Source: Deltaproteobacteria bacterium
GTDB lineage: Bacteria > Myxococcota_A > JAADFL01
DNA length: 32,472 bases
Assembly (NCBI GenBank): GCA_013152945.1
Contig: JAADFL010000029.1
Coordinates: forward strand, 1-32,472
Direction of reading: 5' to 3'
Positions 7,267 to 16,202 of the stretch are shown here, piece after piece (position 1 is the first letter of the stretch; each line of letters begins with the position of its first letter). The notes under the pieces are model-generated. The model searched no databases and was not told where the DNA came from. It saw nothing but the letters and a program-made list of their open reading frames with translations. The position numbers were made by a program, and so were the translations under genes.

Positions 7267-8082
7267 ATGTGGAACCTGGTCATTGCAGGTGCCCTAATCT
7301 TGATTGTTGCTGTATCGATGACCATGGTCGGCAAGGGGGGAGGCAATTTCTATGTAGTTATATTGGCCTTGTCCGGTGTTCCCATGTACCAGGCCGCTGC
7401 TACCAGTCAGTTCATCCTGTTTACAGCTTCCCTGGCATCCATGTTTGTCTTTCACAGGAACAAGGCGGTATCCTGGCCCTTGGCATTCATAATCGGCGGC
7501 TCAACAGCTCTCGCAGCCCTGACCGGTGGTTTTTTTTCCCACTTGTTTTCCGGATTCGCTCTTAAGCTGATTTTTGCGGCATTGTTAATCGTGGCCGGGG
7601 GTGTCATGCTTTTGCCGGTGGCTGGAGGCGGCAAGAAGGCCCGGGAGAAAACAAAGACGTTCGGGGTGCTCACAGTCAAGCTCGATGGCCTGCGGGTAAG
7701 AGTCAACTTGTGGATTGCCCTGCCTGTTACTCTACTGACCGGCTTTGCCGTGGGTATGGTAGGGGCATCGGGCGGTTCTTTCCTGGTTCCCCTGATGGTG
7801 TTGGTTTGTTGTACGGTCCCAATGCACGTAGCAGTAGGCACTGCTTCATCCCTGATTGCAGCCACGGCATTTATGGGTTTTCTGGGTCATGCCGCAAGAG
7901 GTGACTTTCACCCTGGAATCGCTGTTCCCCTTGCTGTTGTCACCATTGTGGGTGGAGTTATCGGCGGCCACTTTGCCCTCAAGACCAAGCCAAAGAGTTT
8001 GAAGAGATTATTCGCATACACCAACTGGTTGGCTGCCCTGTTAATGGTTTACAATGCCTTGCGTTTACAGGATTTGCTGTAA
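7267..8082 (+). CDS. TauE/SafE-family sulfite/organosulfur exporter-like permease
   Basis: This 271-residue membrane protein has about eight hydrophobic helices. ATG 7267 is preceded by AAAGGAA. It shows the internal duplication of the TauE (PF01925) family: VGKGGGNFYVVILAL near residue 21 and VGASGGSFLVPLMVL near residue 165 occupy equivalent places in the two halves. Each is followed by a conserved VPMxxA segment. Family members are proposed to move sulfite, sulfoacetate or similar anions. In a possible sulfur-metabolising anaerobe that would fit, but the substrate is not determinable here. It is a single gene, convergent with the next one across 18 bases. Confidence 0.85.
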   Translation: MWNLVIAGALILIVAVSMTMVGKGGGNFYVVILALSGVPMYQAAATSQFILFTASLASMFVFHRNKAVSWPLAFIIGGSTALAALTGGFFSHLFSGFALKLIFAALLIVAGGVMLLPVAGGGKKAREKTKTFGVLTVKLDGLRVRVNLWIALPVTLLTGFAVGMVGASGGSFLVPLMVLVCCTVPMHVAVGTASSLIAATAFMGFLGHAARGDFHPGIAVPLAVVTIVGGVIGGHFALKTKPKSLKRLFAYTNWLAALLMVYNALRLQDLL

Positions 8083-8100
8083 CAAGGGTTACAGGCGGCC

Positions 8101-9471
8101 CTAGTCATTTGGTCTTATTATATGCTCGATCTCTTTATCGATCTCACTTGCTACTTTTTCCAGGTCTTGAACGATTTTCCGGCCTATAGTCCGGTGAGTG
8201 AGCGTACGAAGCAGGACCTCCAAAAGGAAAGCTGCCAGGAAGGCTGCTGCGATGTACACAGGAAACCAGGGATCACTTTCGGCGATATGGAAAACAGCGA
8301 AAAACGCGGCCCCGAACGTCCCGAGGACCGCCATTATAATCAACGTGGCGTTGGCCCGGGTTTGGGACAATCTGCGAAGATGCCCAATATGAGTGAAGCC
8401 CTGAATGAGCAGAACCGCAACAGCCGCCGTGGCCGCAATTTGGCCGAGATTGAGCAATAGTATCATCGGCACGATGAGCAGGGCTGAAACGATTAGACCT
8501 TCCGTATTGTGGAAAACGTGCATCTCGTAAATCTCCGGCAGGTCTCCCTCCTTTGCGAGTGTATAGCCAATCTGTGTCACTGCATAGAGAGTCGCGTTTA
8601 TGGCTGATGCAGTGGCAAGAAGTGCCGTACCTGCCATCACCTTGAAGCCCCATGTCCCAAATGCCGGTTCTGCAGCCTTGGCCAATGCAAAGTCCCGGTC
8701 TTTGATGACCTCGGCAAGAGGCAGATTTCCGAAGACAGCGATCGTTACCAACAAGTACAGGGCTCCCACGATCAGGATGGCCCAGACCATGGAGCGCATC
8801 ATGGTTCGTCCCGGGTCTTTCATGTCCTCCACGCTGTTGGTGATAACGCTGAATCCCTGGTATGCAAAAAACGTCAAACCCAAGGCGTACAAAGTTGTCA
8901 TTGGTCCCGGTATGTTCGAAAGGGAGAAATTCGCAGGGTGAATAAATATGAGGGCCGAGCCTGTGAACAACCCGAGCATGGCCAGCTTGATAATTACAAT
9001 GATGGATTCCGACCGGGCCACTGTGGATGCTCCGACCAGGTTGATGATCACAAACATGAGTAGAATGCCGAGGGAGAAGATGTCGGTATACAAGGCAGTG
9101 TCACCGCTACTTATATAAGTAGCTGCATAGGTGCCGAACGACTTGGCTACTGCTGCGAGTGCAATGAGCTGAGCGAAATAGAACAGGACCCCCAGGGTGC
9201 CTGAAAACAGGCCCTCCCCATAGCCTTGGACCAGGTACTCGATTATACCGCCCCGGCTGGGGTACCGAACCGCCAACTTACCCAAGGAATATCCGCACAA
9301 CAAAGCGATTATTCCGCCCAGTATAAACGACAAGGTAACCAGGGTGCCGGCAATAGCCCCGGCTTCACCGATTACAATGAATATCCCGGCCCCGACCATG
9401 GAACCGATGCCCAGGAAAATTGCGCTCGATAGGCCGAAAGCTTTATTATCAACATTCAATACCTTTTTCAT
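8101..9471 (-). CDS. APC-superfamily amino-acid permease
   Basis: This 456-residue protein has about 12 transmembrane helices. The first helix carries the substrate-binding GIGSMVGAGIFIVIGEAG motif typical of amino acid/polyamine/organocation transporters (AA_permease_2). TM6 contains the usual FFAYQGFSVI segment. The ribosome-binding site AGGGAGAG lies about 10 bases before the ATG at 9471. A short charged tail ends the protein. Nothing in the sequence fixes which amino acid is carried. There is no operon partner. Confidence 0.88.
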   Translation of the reverse strand: MKKVLNVDNKAFGLSSAIFLGIGSMVGAGIFIVIGEAGAIAGTLVTLSFILGGIIALLCGYSLGKLAVRYPSRGGIIEYLVQGYGEGLFSGTLGVLFYFAQLIALAAVAKSFGTYAATYISSGDTALYTDIFSLGILLMFVIINLVGASTVARSESIIVIIKLAMLGLFTGSALIFIHPANFSLSNIPGPMTTLYALGLTFFAYQGFSVITNSVEDMKDPGRTMMRSMVWAILIVGALYLLVTIAVFGNLPLAEVIKDRDFALAKAAEPAFGTWGFKVMAGTALLATASAINATLYAVTQIGYTLAKEGDLPEIYEMHVFHNTEGLIVSALLIVPMILLLNLGQIAATAAVAVLLIQGFTHIGHLRRLSQTRANATLIIMAVLGTFGAAFFAVFHIAESDPWFPVYIAAAFLAAFLLEVLLRTLTHRTIGRKIVQDLEKVASEIDKEIEHIIRPND

Positions 9472-10058
9472 GTCGGTTGTTCTCTCCCTTCAATTTGTAG
9501 GATGTACCACTCTTTTGTCTGTATCAATTAAAAATTTTTCCGGTTGCCCGATCTTTTAGTCTTTAAAAAAGGGCACAAATGGGGAGCCGCTTTGCTTTTC
9601 CACAAGATTCTAATCTCTTTTCATCGCCCGGTTCCGATGTTTCGAGCCCTCCATCCATAAGTAAAACAACGAGGCCGGGTCGTCGTGTTCGGCCCGGCAA
9701 GCGCACCAGGCAGTGGACCGGTTGCAAAGCAGAGGCGGTTGTTGAGTGTTTGGCCGAGGCTCGTTCCAAGGACGAGGACGCTTTGACCGAAGGTAACATT
9801 AACGCCAGACAGTATCATCCTGGACTTATCCGGGTACGCCGGCGTACCGGGTTGGCGTCTCCCTGAATACAGGTTAACCGGAGCCATGCTGTCTGTTGAA
9901 TATTCTATATAACATGTTGGTGAATGCAGAATATTCTACAGTATCTGAAGTTTGAAAAGACCGATCATCCTGAAGAGAAAACGATTTCAGAGTGTTTTGG
10001 ACTTCATGGTTTTGGCACGTTGATTGCGATAGTTAGTAGATCAGGAGGCGACGATGCC
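9472..10058. other. Intergenic region between permease and sensor kinase
   Basis: This 587-base stretch separates divergent genes and must hold both promoters. It contains GCCGGG/CCCGGC inverted arms near 9673-9700, a perfect 16-bp palindrome at 9833-9848 and a TATATAAC run near 9906. A 95-codon open frame at 9579-9866 looks non-coding in composition. Upstream in-frame ATG 9924 of the kinase lacks a ribosome-binding site. Confidence 0.5.
9833..9848. promoter_or_regulatory. Perfect 16-bp palindrome, possible operator
   Basis: GGTACGCCGGCGTACC is a perfect dyad located about 210 bases before the sensor-kinase start. It is not followed by a T-run, so it is unlikely to be a terminator. It could be a binding site for a dimeric regulator, but there is no direct evidence. 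Confidence 0.4.
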
Positions 10059-12221
10059 ATGACGCATGACCTTGAAAGTAACTCAATTTCCACAAGAAAC
10101 GCTTCAACTTCCCATGGAGGTGCAAACTTGGATCGGATCGAAGAGCTTGAAGCGAAAACCCTTGCTTGCATCCAGGGCATTCTCGACGCACTCCCCAATC
10201 AATACGCCCTGCTGGTGGATGAGGACCACCACATCGTTCTGGCGAATAAAACCACAACGGATAGCCATGGCGTCACTCGGGATGAGATATGCGGCCGGTA
10301 TTGTCCTGAAGCCATACATGGCCTCGATGATCCCTTTCCTGGATGCCCTTTGGAGGAGGCGGTCGAAAAAGGCCGTGCAGTTGAGAGGGAGTTATGGGAC
10401 GAGGATTCCGGGAGGTGGTTCAGGTCTGCGGTTTATCCAACTCGTTTTCGAACCAAAGGAGGTAGGGCGGTTCTACTCCACACGATCTTCGACATCACGG
10501 AAGAAAAGGCCGCAAAGGATAAGTTGCTCCGAGTCTCCCAGACTCAATCTGCCCTGGATGAGATCCTGGTCGCTGCCCTCGATCCCGCGCCTCTCGATAG
10601 GATCCTGCAGATCGCCCTGGTGAAAATCCTGTCCATTCCATGGATTGGCTTGGAAGCCAAGGGCTGCATCTTCCTGGTCGACGAGATCACAAACGACCTC
10701 GTGATGAAGGCCCACCACAATTTTGATGCCCCGATTCGAAAGATGTGCGCCAGGGTTCCCTTCGGGCATTGTCTCTGCGGACGCGCTGCACGGTCTGGAA
10801 GGATTGAGCACGCCGGCAATTTGGATGAAAGGCACGAAAACGAATATGAAGGAATCCGGCCCCACGGGCACTACTGTGTTCCCATCATGCACGACGGAAG
10901 CGTGAAGGGGGTGATTAATCTCTATGTGAAGGCCGGACACACAAGGAATGAGACCGAGGAAAGATTCCTCAGGGCAGCAGCAGGTGTCTTGGCCGGTGTC
11001 GTGGAGCGCGAACAGTTGAGAGCATCCATTGCCCAGGCCGACCGAATGGCAAGCGTCGGTCTGCTTGCCGCGGGCGTGGTTCATGAAATCAACAACCCCC
11101 TGACCTACGTGCTCTACAACCTGGAAAGTCTGGTAGAGGATCTGGAGCAACTGGTTGCTAGACCGAACAACAACAGTGAAGAGAAGGAAGTAGCCAAGAG
11201 TCTTGGGCAGGAATTGCATATTGGTCTGCACGACATGTTGGATCGAACTCGTGATGCGGTTGGGGGCGCACGCCGCATTCGTGAAATCGTGAAAGATCTC
11301 AAGACGTTTTCCCGCGTCGAGAAAGAAGCCAAAACGCGGGTGCATCTCATCCAGGTAATCGAGGCGGCCATCAACATGGCGTACAACGAGATCAAGTACC
11401 GAGCCCGGCTGGTGAAGGATTTTAGAAGCATCCCTCCAGTTGTAGCGAGCCAGGGCCGGCTGGCCCAAGTCTTCTTAAACCTCCTCGTAAATGCTGCCCA
11501 GGCCATTGAAGAAGGGGATGTCGAACACAACGAGATCAGGTTGAGAACCTGGGCTGACGAGAACTGGGTCTTCGCCGAGGTCAAGGACACCGGCAAGGGC
11601 ATACTACCCGAGCACATGGATCGCCTCTTCGAGCCTTTCTTCACGACCAAGGACGTCGGATTCGGTTCCGGGCTGGGTCTTTCGATCTGCCACAAGATCA
11701 TAACCGACTTTGGCGGCAAGATAGAGGTGCGGAGCCAAGTCGGCGAGGGGACCTGTTTCCTCATCAGGCTGCCCATCAAACCCTTGGATGAAGTGCACGA
11801 GGAGAAAGAAGCTGAAAAAAAGGAGCCTGAGAGTGCCGTGGTCAGAGGCAGGATACTCGTGATCGACGATGAACCCGGAATCTGCAGAGTCATCCAACGG
11901 ACGCTCGGCAGGCAGCATGAGGTTAAAGTGGCAAACTCCGGAGCAGAGGGGAAGAGAATACTGGAAACCGACACGACATTCGACGCTATCCTCTGCGATC
12001 TGTTGATGCCGAATCTTTCGGGTATGGATCTATACGAGTGGCTCTCAAGCAGCTATCCGGAGCTGTCTGAAAAGATTGTGTTCATGACCGGAGGAGCGTT
12101 CACTCCGCGGGCCCGGGAGTTTCTTGCCCGTATACCCAACCATCGGTTTGAGAAACCATTCGATCCAAAAGGACTCACGGCATTGATACGGGATCTCGTC
12201 ATCGCCGAGCGAAACAGGTGA
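10059..12221 (+). CDS. Soluble PAS-GAF hybrid sensor histidine kinase with C-terminal receiver
   Basis: This is a 720-residue protein. The start is ATG 10059, ten bases after AGGAGG at 10043-10048; an earlier in-frame ATG (9924) lacks such a site. No membrane segment is seen, so the sensor is cytoplasmic. Domains are PAS about 40-150 (with Cys82, His87 and GCP Cys96), GAF about 165-318 (PFGHCLCG at 234-241), and HisKA with phospho-acceptor His342 in VVHEINNPL. The HATPase has the N box around Asn478, DTGKGI 510-515, LFEPFFTTK and GSGLGLSI. A receiver from about 597 has Asp603/604, phospho-acceptor Asp647 (CDLLMP) and Lys699. All catalytic residues are present. The NtrB-like HisKA/HATPase and terminal receiver suggest an internal phosphorelay. 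No separate output gene is adjacent. The ligand is unknown. Confidence 0.9.
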   Translation: MTHDLESNSISTRNASTSHGGANLDRIEELEAKTLACIQGILDALPNQYALLVDEDHHIVLANKTTTDSHGVTRDEICGRYCPEAIHGLDDPFPGCPLEEAVEKGRAVERELWDEDSGRWFRSAVYPTRFRTKGGRAVLLHTIFDITEEKAAKDKLLRVSQTQSALDEILVAALDPAPLDRILQIALVKILSIPWIGLEAKGCIFLVDEITNDLVMKAHHNFDAPIRKMCARVPFGHCLCGRAARSGRIEHAGNLDERHENEYEGIRPHGHYCVPIMHDGSVKGVINLYVKAGHTRNETEERFLRAAAGVLAGVVEREQLRASIAQADRMASVGLLAAGVVHEINNPLTYVLYNLESLVEDLEQLVARPNNNSEEKEVAKSLGQELHIGLHDMLDRTRDAVGGARRIREIVKDLKTFSRVEKEAKTRVHLIQVIEAAINMAYNEIKYRARLVKDFRSIPPVVASQGRLAQVFLNLLVNAAQAIEEGDVEHNEIRLRTWADENWVFAEVKDTGKGILPEHMDRLFEPFFTTKDVGFGSGLGLSICHKIITDFGGKIEVRSQVGEGTCFLIRLPIKPLDEVHEEKEAEKKEPESAVVRGRILVIDDEPGICRVIQRTLGRQHEVKVANSGAEGKRILETDTTFDAILCDLLMPNLSGMDLYEWLSSSYPELSEKIVFMTGGAFTPRAREFLARIPNHRFEKPFDPKGLTALIRDLVIAERNR

Positions 12222-12317
12222 TCGAAATAAATAGATTTCATGTTTTTTAAGGCAACCATTTTGTTGAATCAACAAAACGCAACCAGCAACCACAGGATTG
12301 CGGCAACCTGATTGCGG

Positions 12318-12382
12318 CAACCTAACCCACGTTGATTTTCACTCTTACCACGGTAACCTAACCCACGTTGATTTTCACTCTT
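12318..12382 (-). repeat. Two direct 29-bp copies of the TGAAAATCAAC repeat family
   Basis: The two copies at 12318-12346 and 12354-12382 differ at one end base and repeat with a 36-bp period. On the minus strand each reads AGAGTGAAAATCAACGTGGG followed by TTAGGTT. This shares the TGAAAATCAAC core and following TGGGT with the elements at 385-412 and 32384-32411. The 7-base gap and only two copies argue against CRISPR. Confidence 0.75.
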
Positions 12383-12432
12383 TGCAAAATAGATAATAAT
12401 CACATGATGTTACCTTGCAACCAAAATTTGTT

Positions 12433-12476
12433 GCCCACACGTCCGTCCCCATATCCCGCCCACACGTCCGTCCCCA
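12433..12476. repeat. Two copies of a 19-bp GTCCGTCCCC repeat, 25-bp period
   Basis: GCCCACACGTCCGTCCCCA occurs at 12433-12451 and 12458-12476. Degenerate CCCCACATCC copies follow to about 12505. The reverse complement contains GGGGACGG, the word that also ends the purine-rich array at 6966-7002. The block is intergenic. Confidence 0.65.
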
Positions 12477-12726
12477 CATCCCACCCCCACATCCACCGTC
12501 CCTACACATACATTCCTTTGTTTATTTTGAGCAGCTCTTGGATATCACCACCTGCCCCTGCATGCGCCGACAAATAACGTTCTTTGATTTGGTGTAAATA
12601 AAACATTAATAATGAATAGATAAACCAATAAATTAAAACCAATGACTTAATGTAATGGATTATTATTTTGGTAAAATCTTGTTGGCTTTTCGGCTGCTTT
12701 TGTAAATTCATTGTTTTTCTTTATGC

Positions 12727-12755
12727 TTGACACATATTCCACTCCATTGTATAGA
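12727..12755 (+). promoter_or_regulatory. Sigma70-type promoter of tRNA-Val
   Basis: A perfect -35 box TTGACA (12727-12732) is followed after exactly 17 bp by TATAGA (12750-12755). It lies about 62 bases before the tRNA. It probably also contributes transcription to thrS, which starts 83 bases after the tRNA with no terminator seen between. Confidence 0.75.
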
Positions 12756-12817
12756 CGCATCTCACCGCAGGTAGAAGCTGGTTTGCTGTTGCCTGGCGGG
12801 ATTGCGGTGTTCTGTGT

Positions 12818-12892
12818 AGGCGCGTAGCTCAGTGGGAGAGCGCTACCTTGACGCGGTAGAGGTCGTGGGTTCGATACCCTCCGCGCCTACCA
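12818..12892 (+). tRNA. tRNA-Val (anticodon GAC), CCA encoded
   Basis: This is a 75-base cloverleaf. The acceptor AGGCGCG pairs fully with CGCGCCT. T8-A9 and the D arm GCTC...GAGC are normal. The anticodon stem CTACC/GGTAG (12843-12847/12855-12859) encloses loop TTGACGC with anticodon GAC at 12850-12852, reading valine GUC/GUU. The T arm GTGGG-TTCGATA-CCCTC has one T-T mismatch. Discriminator A and an encoded CCA end the gene at 12892. Confidence 0.93.
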
Positions 12893-12974
12893 AGAATTCC
12901 CTTCCCTGACAAGGGTTTCACTTGGGCACGGCTCTTTTCGAGTCGCTGTGTTCGAGTGGAGGTGGATTGTTTTG

Positions 12975-14975
12975 ATGGCTGAAGACAAGCTTGTTTTGGT
13001 TTTACCGGATGCTACCAAGCTGGAAGTCGATAGAGGCGCGCTTGTGCGTGACATAGTGTCTGCTATCGGCTCCGGGCTTGCAAGAGCCGCAATAGCCGTG
13101 ATGGTGGATGGCCGCCTGCTCGATTTGGCCGGCAGTTTGAAACAGGGCGGAGAGTTCAGGGTTATAACCGAAAAGGATCCGGAGGCTCTTGAAGTATTGA
13201 GGCATTCGGCCGCCCATGTCATGGCACAGGCCATAACCGAACTATGGCCTTCAACCAAGCTTGCTTATGGCCCACCGGTGGAAGACGGGTTTTATTATGA
13301 CATGGAACTGGAACATAGAATCGTTCCGGATGATTTCGACAAGATAGAAAAAAGAATGGCCGAGATTATTTCCAGGGATCTTCCCTTTACAAGGGTGGGG
13401 GTTTCCAGGAAAGATGCGGCGCAGATGCTCCGGGGCCTTGAGTACAAGCTGGACAATCTCGAAAGAATTCCTGATGAAGAGGAAGTGACTTTTTATGTTA
13501 CCGGCACGGAATTCAATTCGGATTGGAAAGATCTTTGTGGTGGTCCGCATGTACCGAGCACGGGCAGGATAAAGGCCTTCAAGGTGATGAAGGTGGCGGG
13601 CGCTTTCTGGCACGGTGATCCGACAAAGCAACAACTACAGAGGGTGTACGGAACCGCCTGGTTCAAGAAAAAGGACCTGGCCCTGTACCTCGATCGTCTT
13701 GAAGAAGCTGAAAGACGGGATCACAGGAAACTTGGAAAGCAACTCGATCTCTTTTCTACTGCCGGCGACAGGAACGATTACGTGGCCATTGACGGCGAGC
13801 GGATAAAAGAGGACATCGGTCCGGGCCTGATCCTTTGGCATCCCATGGGAGGCAGGGTCAGGACTGTAATAGAAGATCACTGGAGAAGGGAACATTTCAA
13901 GGCAGGGTACGAAATCGTGTACACCCCGCACATTGCACGGGCCGATATCTGGAAGATCTCGGGACACCTGGGCTTTTACAAGGATTCCATGTTCTCTCCC
14001 ATGGACGTGGACGGTCAGGACTATCTCGTCAAGCCCATGAATTGTCCCTTTCACATACAGATCTACAAGAGCAGGCCCAGGTCATACAAGGAGTTGCCCT
14101 TGAGATGGGCTGAACTGGGCACTGTGTACAGGTATGAACTGTCCGGAGTCCTCGAAGGATTGAAAAGGGTCAGGGGATTTACACAGGACGATGCCCATAT
14201 ATTCTGCCGGCCGGACCAGATAGAGGAGGAGGTTGCGGGAACATTAGCCTTTGCACGAAAGATACTGGCGGATTTCGGCTTCGACAACTTGGCGGTCTAT
14301 TTGTCCACGAGGCCTGAAAAATCTGTCGGCGGCGACGAATCCTGGAACCTGGCCACGAACGCGCTCGAAAGCGAATTGGATAAGAGCGGACTCAAATGGA
14401 AGCTTGATCCGGGTGAGGGAGTTTTCTATGGTCCCAAGATAGACATGAAGATACGCGATGCATTGGGCAGGGAATGGCAGTGCACGACGATACAGGTAGA
14501 CTTCAATCTGCCTGAAAGGTTCAATGTGAATTATGTCGGCGAGGACGGTAAGGAACACAGGCCCATAATGATTCACCGGGCATTGCTGGGATCTTTGGAA
14601 CGTTTCATGGGCGTTATGATAGAACACTATGCAGGCGCTTTTCCGTTTTGGCTTGCGCCGGTGCAGGCGATTGTTCTTCCTGTCACCGACAGGGCCGCAG
14701 GCTATGCGGCCCGGGTTGTAAGTGATTTGAAAGAAAAAGACTTTCGCGTCGATTTGGATGACAGGAACCAAAAACTCGGGTACAAAATAAGAGAGGCACA
14801 GCTCAAGAAGATACCGTATATGTTGATTGTTGGTGACCGTGAGGTTGAAAGCCAGTGCGTATCCGTAAGGACCAGGGACGGAAAAGAGGAGAAAGACGTA
14901 GGGCTTGCGGCATTGATCGATAAAATGCTAAAGGAATCAATACCTGGAAAGCATGATCTTTTGGATAGGGAGTAA
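12975..14975 (+). CDS. thrS: Threonyl-tRNA synthetase
   Basis: This cytoplasmic class II synthetase of about 666 residues charges tRNA-Thr. ATG 12975 is preceded by GGAGG at 12958-12962; an in-frame GTG at 12948 is less likely. The order is an N-terminal TGS domain (about 1-62), the editing domain with HSAAH (77-81) and CGGPH, the class II core with MNCPFH (zinc-binding cysteine), motif 2 around RVRGFTQDDAHIF, motif 3 (HRALLGSLERFMG), and the C-terminal anticodon-binding domain. Length and motifs match full-length bacterial ThrRS with editing. It heads the conserved translation block thrS-infC-rpmI-rplT-pheST. Confidence 0.97.
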   Translation: MAEDKLVLVLPDATKLEVDRGALVRDIVSAIGSGLARAAIAVMVDGRLLDLAGSLKQGGEFRVITEKDPEALEVLRHSAAHVMAQAITELWPSTKLAYGPPVEDGFYYDMELEHRIVPDDFDKIEKRMAEIISRDLPFTRVGVSRKDAAQMLRGLEYKLDNLERIPDEEEVTFYVTGTEFNSDWKDLCGGPHVPSTGRIKAFKVMKVAGAFWHGDPTKQQLQRVYGTAWFKKKDLALYLDRLEEAERRDHRKLGKQLDLFSTAGDRNDYVAIDGERIKEDIGPGLILWHPMGGRVRTVIEDHWRREHFKAGYEIVYTPHIARADIWKISGHLGFYKDSMFSPMDVDGQDYLVKPMNCPFHIQIYKSRPRSYKELPLRWAELGTVYRYELSGVLEGLKRVRGFTQDDAHIFCRPDQIEEEVAGTLAFARKILADFGFDNLAVYLSTRPEKSVGGDESWNLATNALESELDKSGLKWKLDPGEGVFYGPKIDMKIRDALGREWQCTTIQVDFNLPERFNVNYVGEDGKEHRPIMIHRALLGSLERFMGVMIEHYAGAFPFWLAPVQAIVLPVTDRAAGYAARVVSDLKEKDFRVDLDDRNQKLGYKIREAQLKKIPYMLIVGDREVESQCVSVRTRDGKEEKDVGLAALIDKMLKESIPGKHDLLDRE

Positions 14976-15020
14976 CGCAGGGATTGTCGAATTAACCAGT
15001 TTTCATACTAGGAGGTTTGT

Positions 15021-15575
15021 GTGGCCGGATTCCGGGACGACAAGAAAATTGATAGGGAGGGAGAACTTAGAGCCAACGAACGGATTAGGGTTCCAGAAGT
15101 GAGGTTGATAGGTCCGGACGGAGAACAAATCGGTGTTATGCCGACGTATCTGGCACTTGAAAAGGCCAGGGATATCGGTCTGGACTTGGTTGAAGTATCA
15201 CCCAAGGCGAACCCGCCGGTTTGCAAGGTCATGGACTTCGGCAAGTATAAGTACAAAGCCAAGAAGGCCCAGGCAGAGGCCAAGAAACGACAAACAGTGA
15301 TCGAGGTCAAGGAAATGAAATTCAGGCCCAAGACGGATCAGCACGACTTCGAACACAAAATTCGCAGGGTCAGGAAATTCCTTGAAGCCGGGAACAAGGC
15401 AAAGGCGACAATCAGGTTCAGGGGCAGAGAGATGGCTCACAAAGACCTGGGCATCGACCTGATGAGGAGAATCCACGAGGCAGTGGAAGACGTGGCTGTG
15501 ATCGAGGTTCCGCCTTCCATGGAGGGAAGGGCCATGGTGATGGTAATGGCGCCCCAGAAACACCAGAAAAGTTGA
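15021..15575 (+). CDS. infC: Translation initiation factor IF-3
   Basis: This 184-residue protein starts at GTG 15021 with a strong AGGAGG at 15010-15015. The IF3 N domain (RANERIRVPEVRLIGPDGEQIGV) and C domain (VKEMKFRPKTDQHDFEHKI) are both complete and joined by the usual lysine-rich linker. IF-3 binds the 30S subunit and checks initiator tRNA and start codon. Many infC genes use a rare start codon for self-regulation. Here a GTG is used, which is less extreme than the AUU of E. coli. Confidence 0.97.
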   Translation: MAGFRDDKKIDREGELRANERIRVPEVRLIGPDGEQIGVMPTYLALEKARDIGLDLVEVSPKANPPVCKVMDFGKYKYKAKKAQAEAKKRQTVIEVKEMKFRPKTDQHDFEHKIRRVRKFLEAGNKAKATIRFRGREMAHKDLGIDLMRRIHEAVEDVAVIEVPPSMEGRAMVMVMAPQKHQKS

Positions 15576-15602
15576 TTGATTGAAGAAAGGAGAGGTGGCA
15601 TT

Positions 15603-15800
15603 ATGCCCAAGATCAAGACAAAGAGAAGCGCTGCCAAGAGGTTCAGGTACACCGGAAAAGGAAAGATAAGGTGTGCCACGGCCTATGCAAGCCATATTTT
15701 AACCAAGAAGAGCAGGAAAAGAAAACGTCGTCTGCGCAAGAACGACATAATCGACAAGTCTGACGAGAAACAGCTCAGGCGTTTGTTGCCGTACAGATGA
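15603..15800 (+). CDS. rpmI: 50S ribosomal protein L35
   Basis: The product is 65 residues starting [21 protein letters not shown], the universal L35 opening. ATG 15603 is chosen over an in-frame ATG at 15576 because family members begin at this MPK. GGAGAGGTGG lies just upstream. The protein is very basic, as expected for a small 50S protein. Confidence 0.96.
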   Translation: MPKIKTKRSAAKRFRYTGKGKIRCATAYASHILTKKSRKRKRRLRKNDIIDKSDEKQLRRLLPYR

Positions 15801-15824
15801 GCTGCCGGGAAGAGGTGACACGAA

Positions 15825-16178
15825 ATGGCAAGAATAAAGAGAGGCGTTGTAACGCATCGCCGCCACAAGAAAATCATGAAACAGGCAAAGGGTTTCCGTG
15901 GAGCCAGGTCCAGGCTGTTCACGGTCGCGGTAGAGGCGGTCCATCGTGCATGGGCATACTCATATCATGACAGGAGGACCAGGAAGCGTGAGTTCAGGCG
16001 GCTTTGGATAACAAGAATCAATGCCGCGGCAAGGCAACACGGCCTGACTTACGGTAAATTGATGTATGGCTTGAACCAGGCCGATGTCGAGTTGGATCGT
16101 AAGATGCTCGCTGATTTGGCTGTGAAAGATCCCAAGGCCTTCGAGGCTGTGGTGGATTTGGCCAGGTCCTTTGATTAG
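15825..16178 (+). CDS. rplT: 50S ribosomal protein L20
   Basis: This 117-residue basic protein begins [20 protein letters not shown], as in all bacterial L20. GAGGTGA at 15812-15818 precedes the ATG. L20 binds 23S rRNA early in 50S assembly and in several bacteria represses its own operon by binding the messenger near infC/rpmI. No such mRNA site could be recognised here by eye. Confidence 0.97.
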   Translation: MARIKRGVVTHRRHKKIMKQAKGFRGARSRLFTVAVEAVHRAWAYSYHDRRTRKREFRRLWITRINAAARQHGLTYGKLMYGLNQADVELDRKMLADLAVKDPKAFEAVVDLARSFD

Positions 16179-16202
16179 AAACCGGCGTGGTTGGTGAATC
16201 TG

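Larger units (their letters stand above)
12222..12726. other. Repeat-rich then AT-rich intergenic region
   Basis: Nothing coding is recognisable. The first part carries ATTGCGGCAACCT twice (12297 and 12311), a 29-bp repeat twice (12318-12382) and a pyrimidine-rich 25-bp-period repeat (12433-12476). About 12580-12720 is strongly AT-rich. The end leads into the tRNA-Val promoter. Confidence 0.6.

Noticed and set aside
9579-9866. 95-codon open frame on the + strand as a gene
   Set aside because: It has an AAGGG upstream, but composition is Arg/Pro/Ser-rich with no motif and a palindrome lies within it; likely non-coding.
12318-12382. Two 29-bp repeats as a mini CRISPR
   Set aside because: Only two copies with a 7-bp gap; the core is shared with dispersed intergenic elements instead.
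12818-12892. tRNA-Val as an integrated-element attachment site
   Set aside because: No integrase gene and no duplicated tRNA 3' end were seen in the window.
12893-12974. T-box or attenuator leader before thrS
   Set aside because: Only 82 bases after the tRNA, with no T-box core, specifier loop or terminator hairpin.
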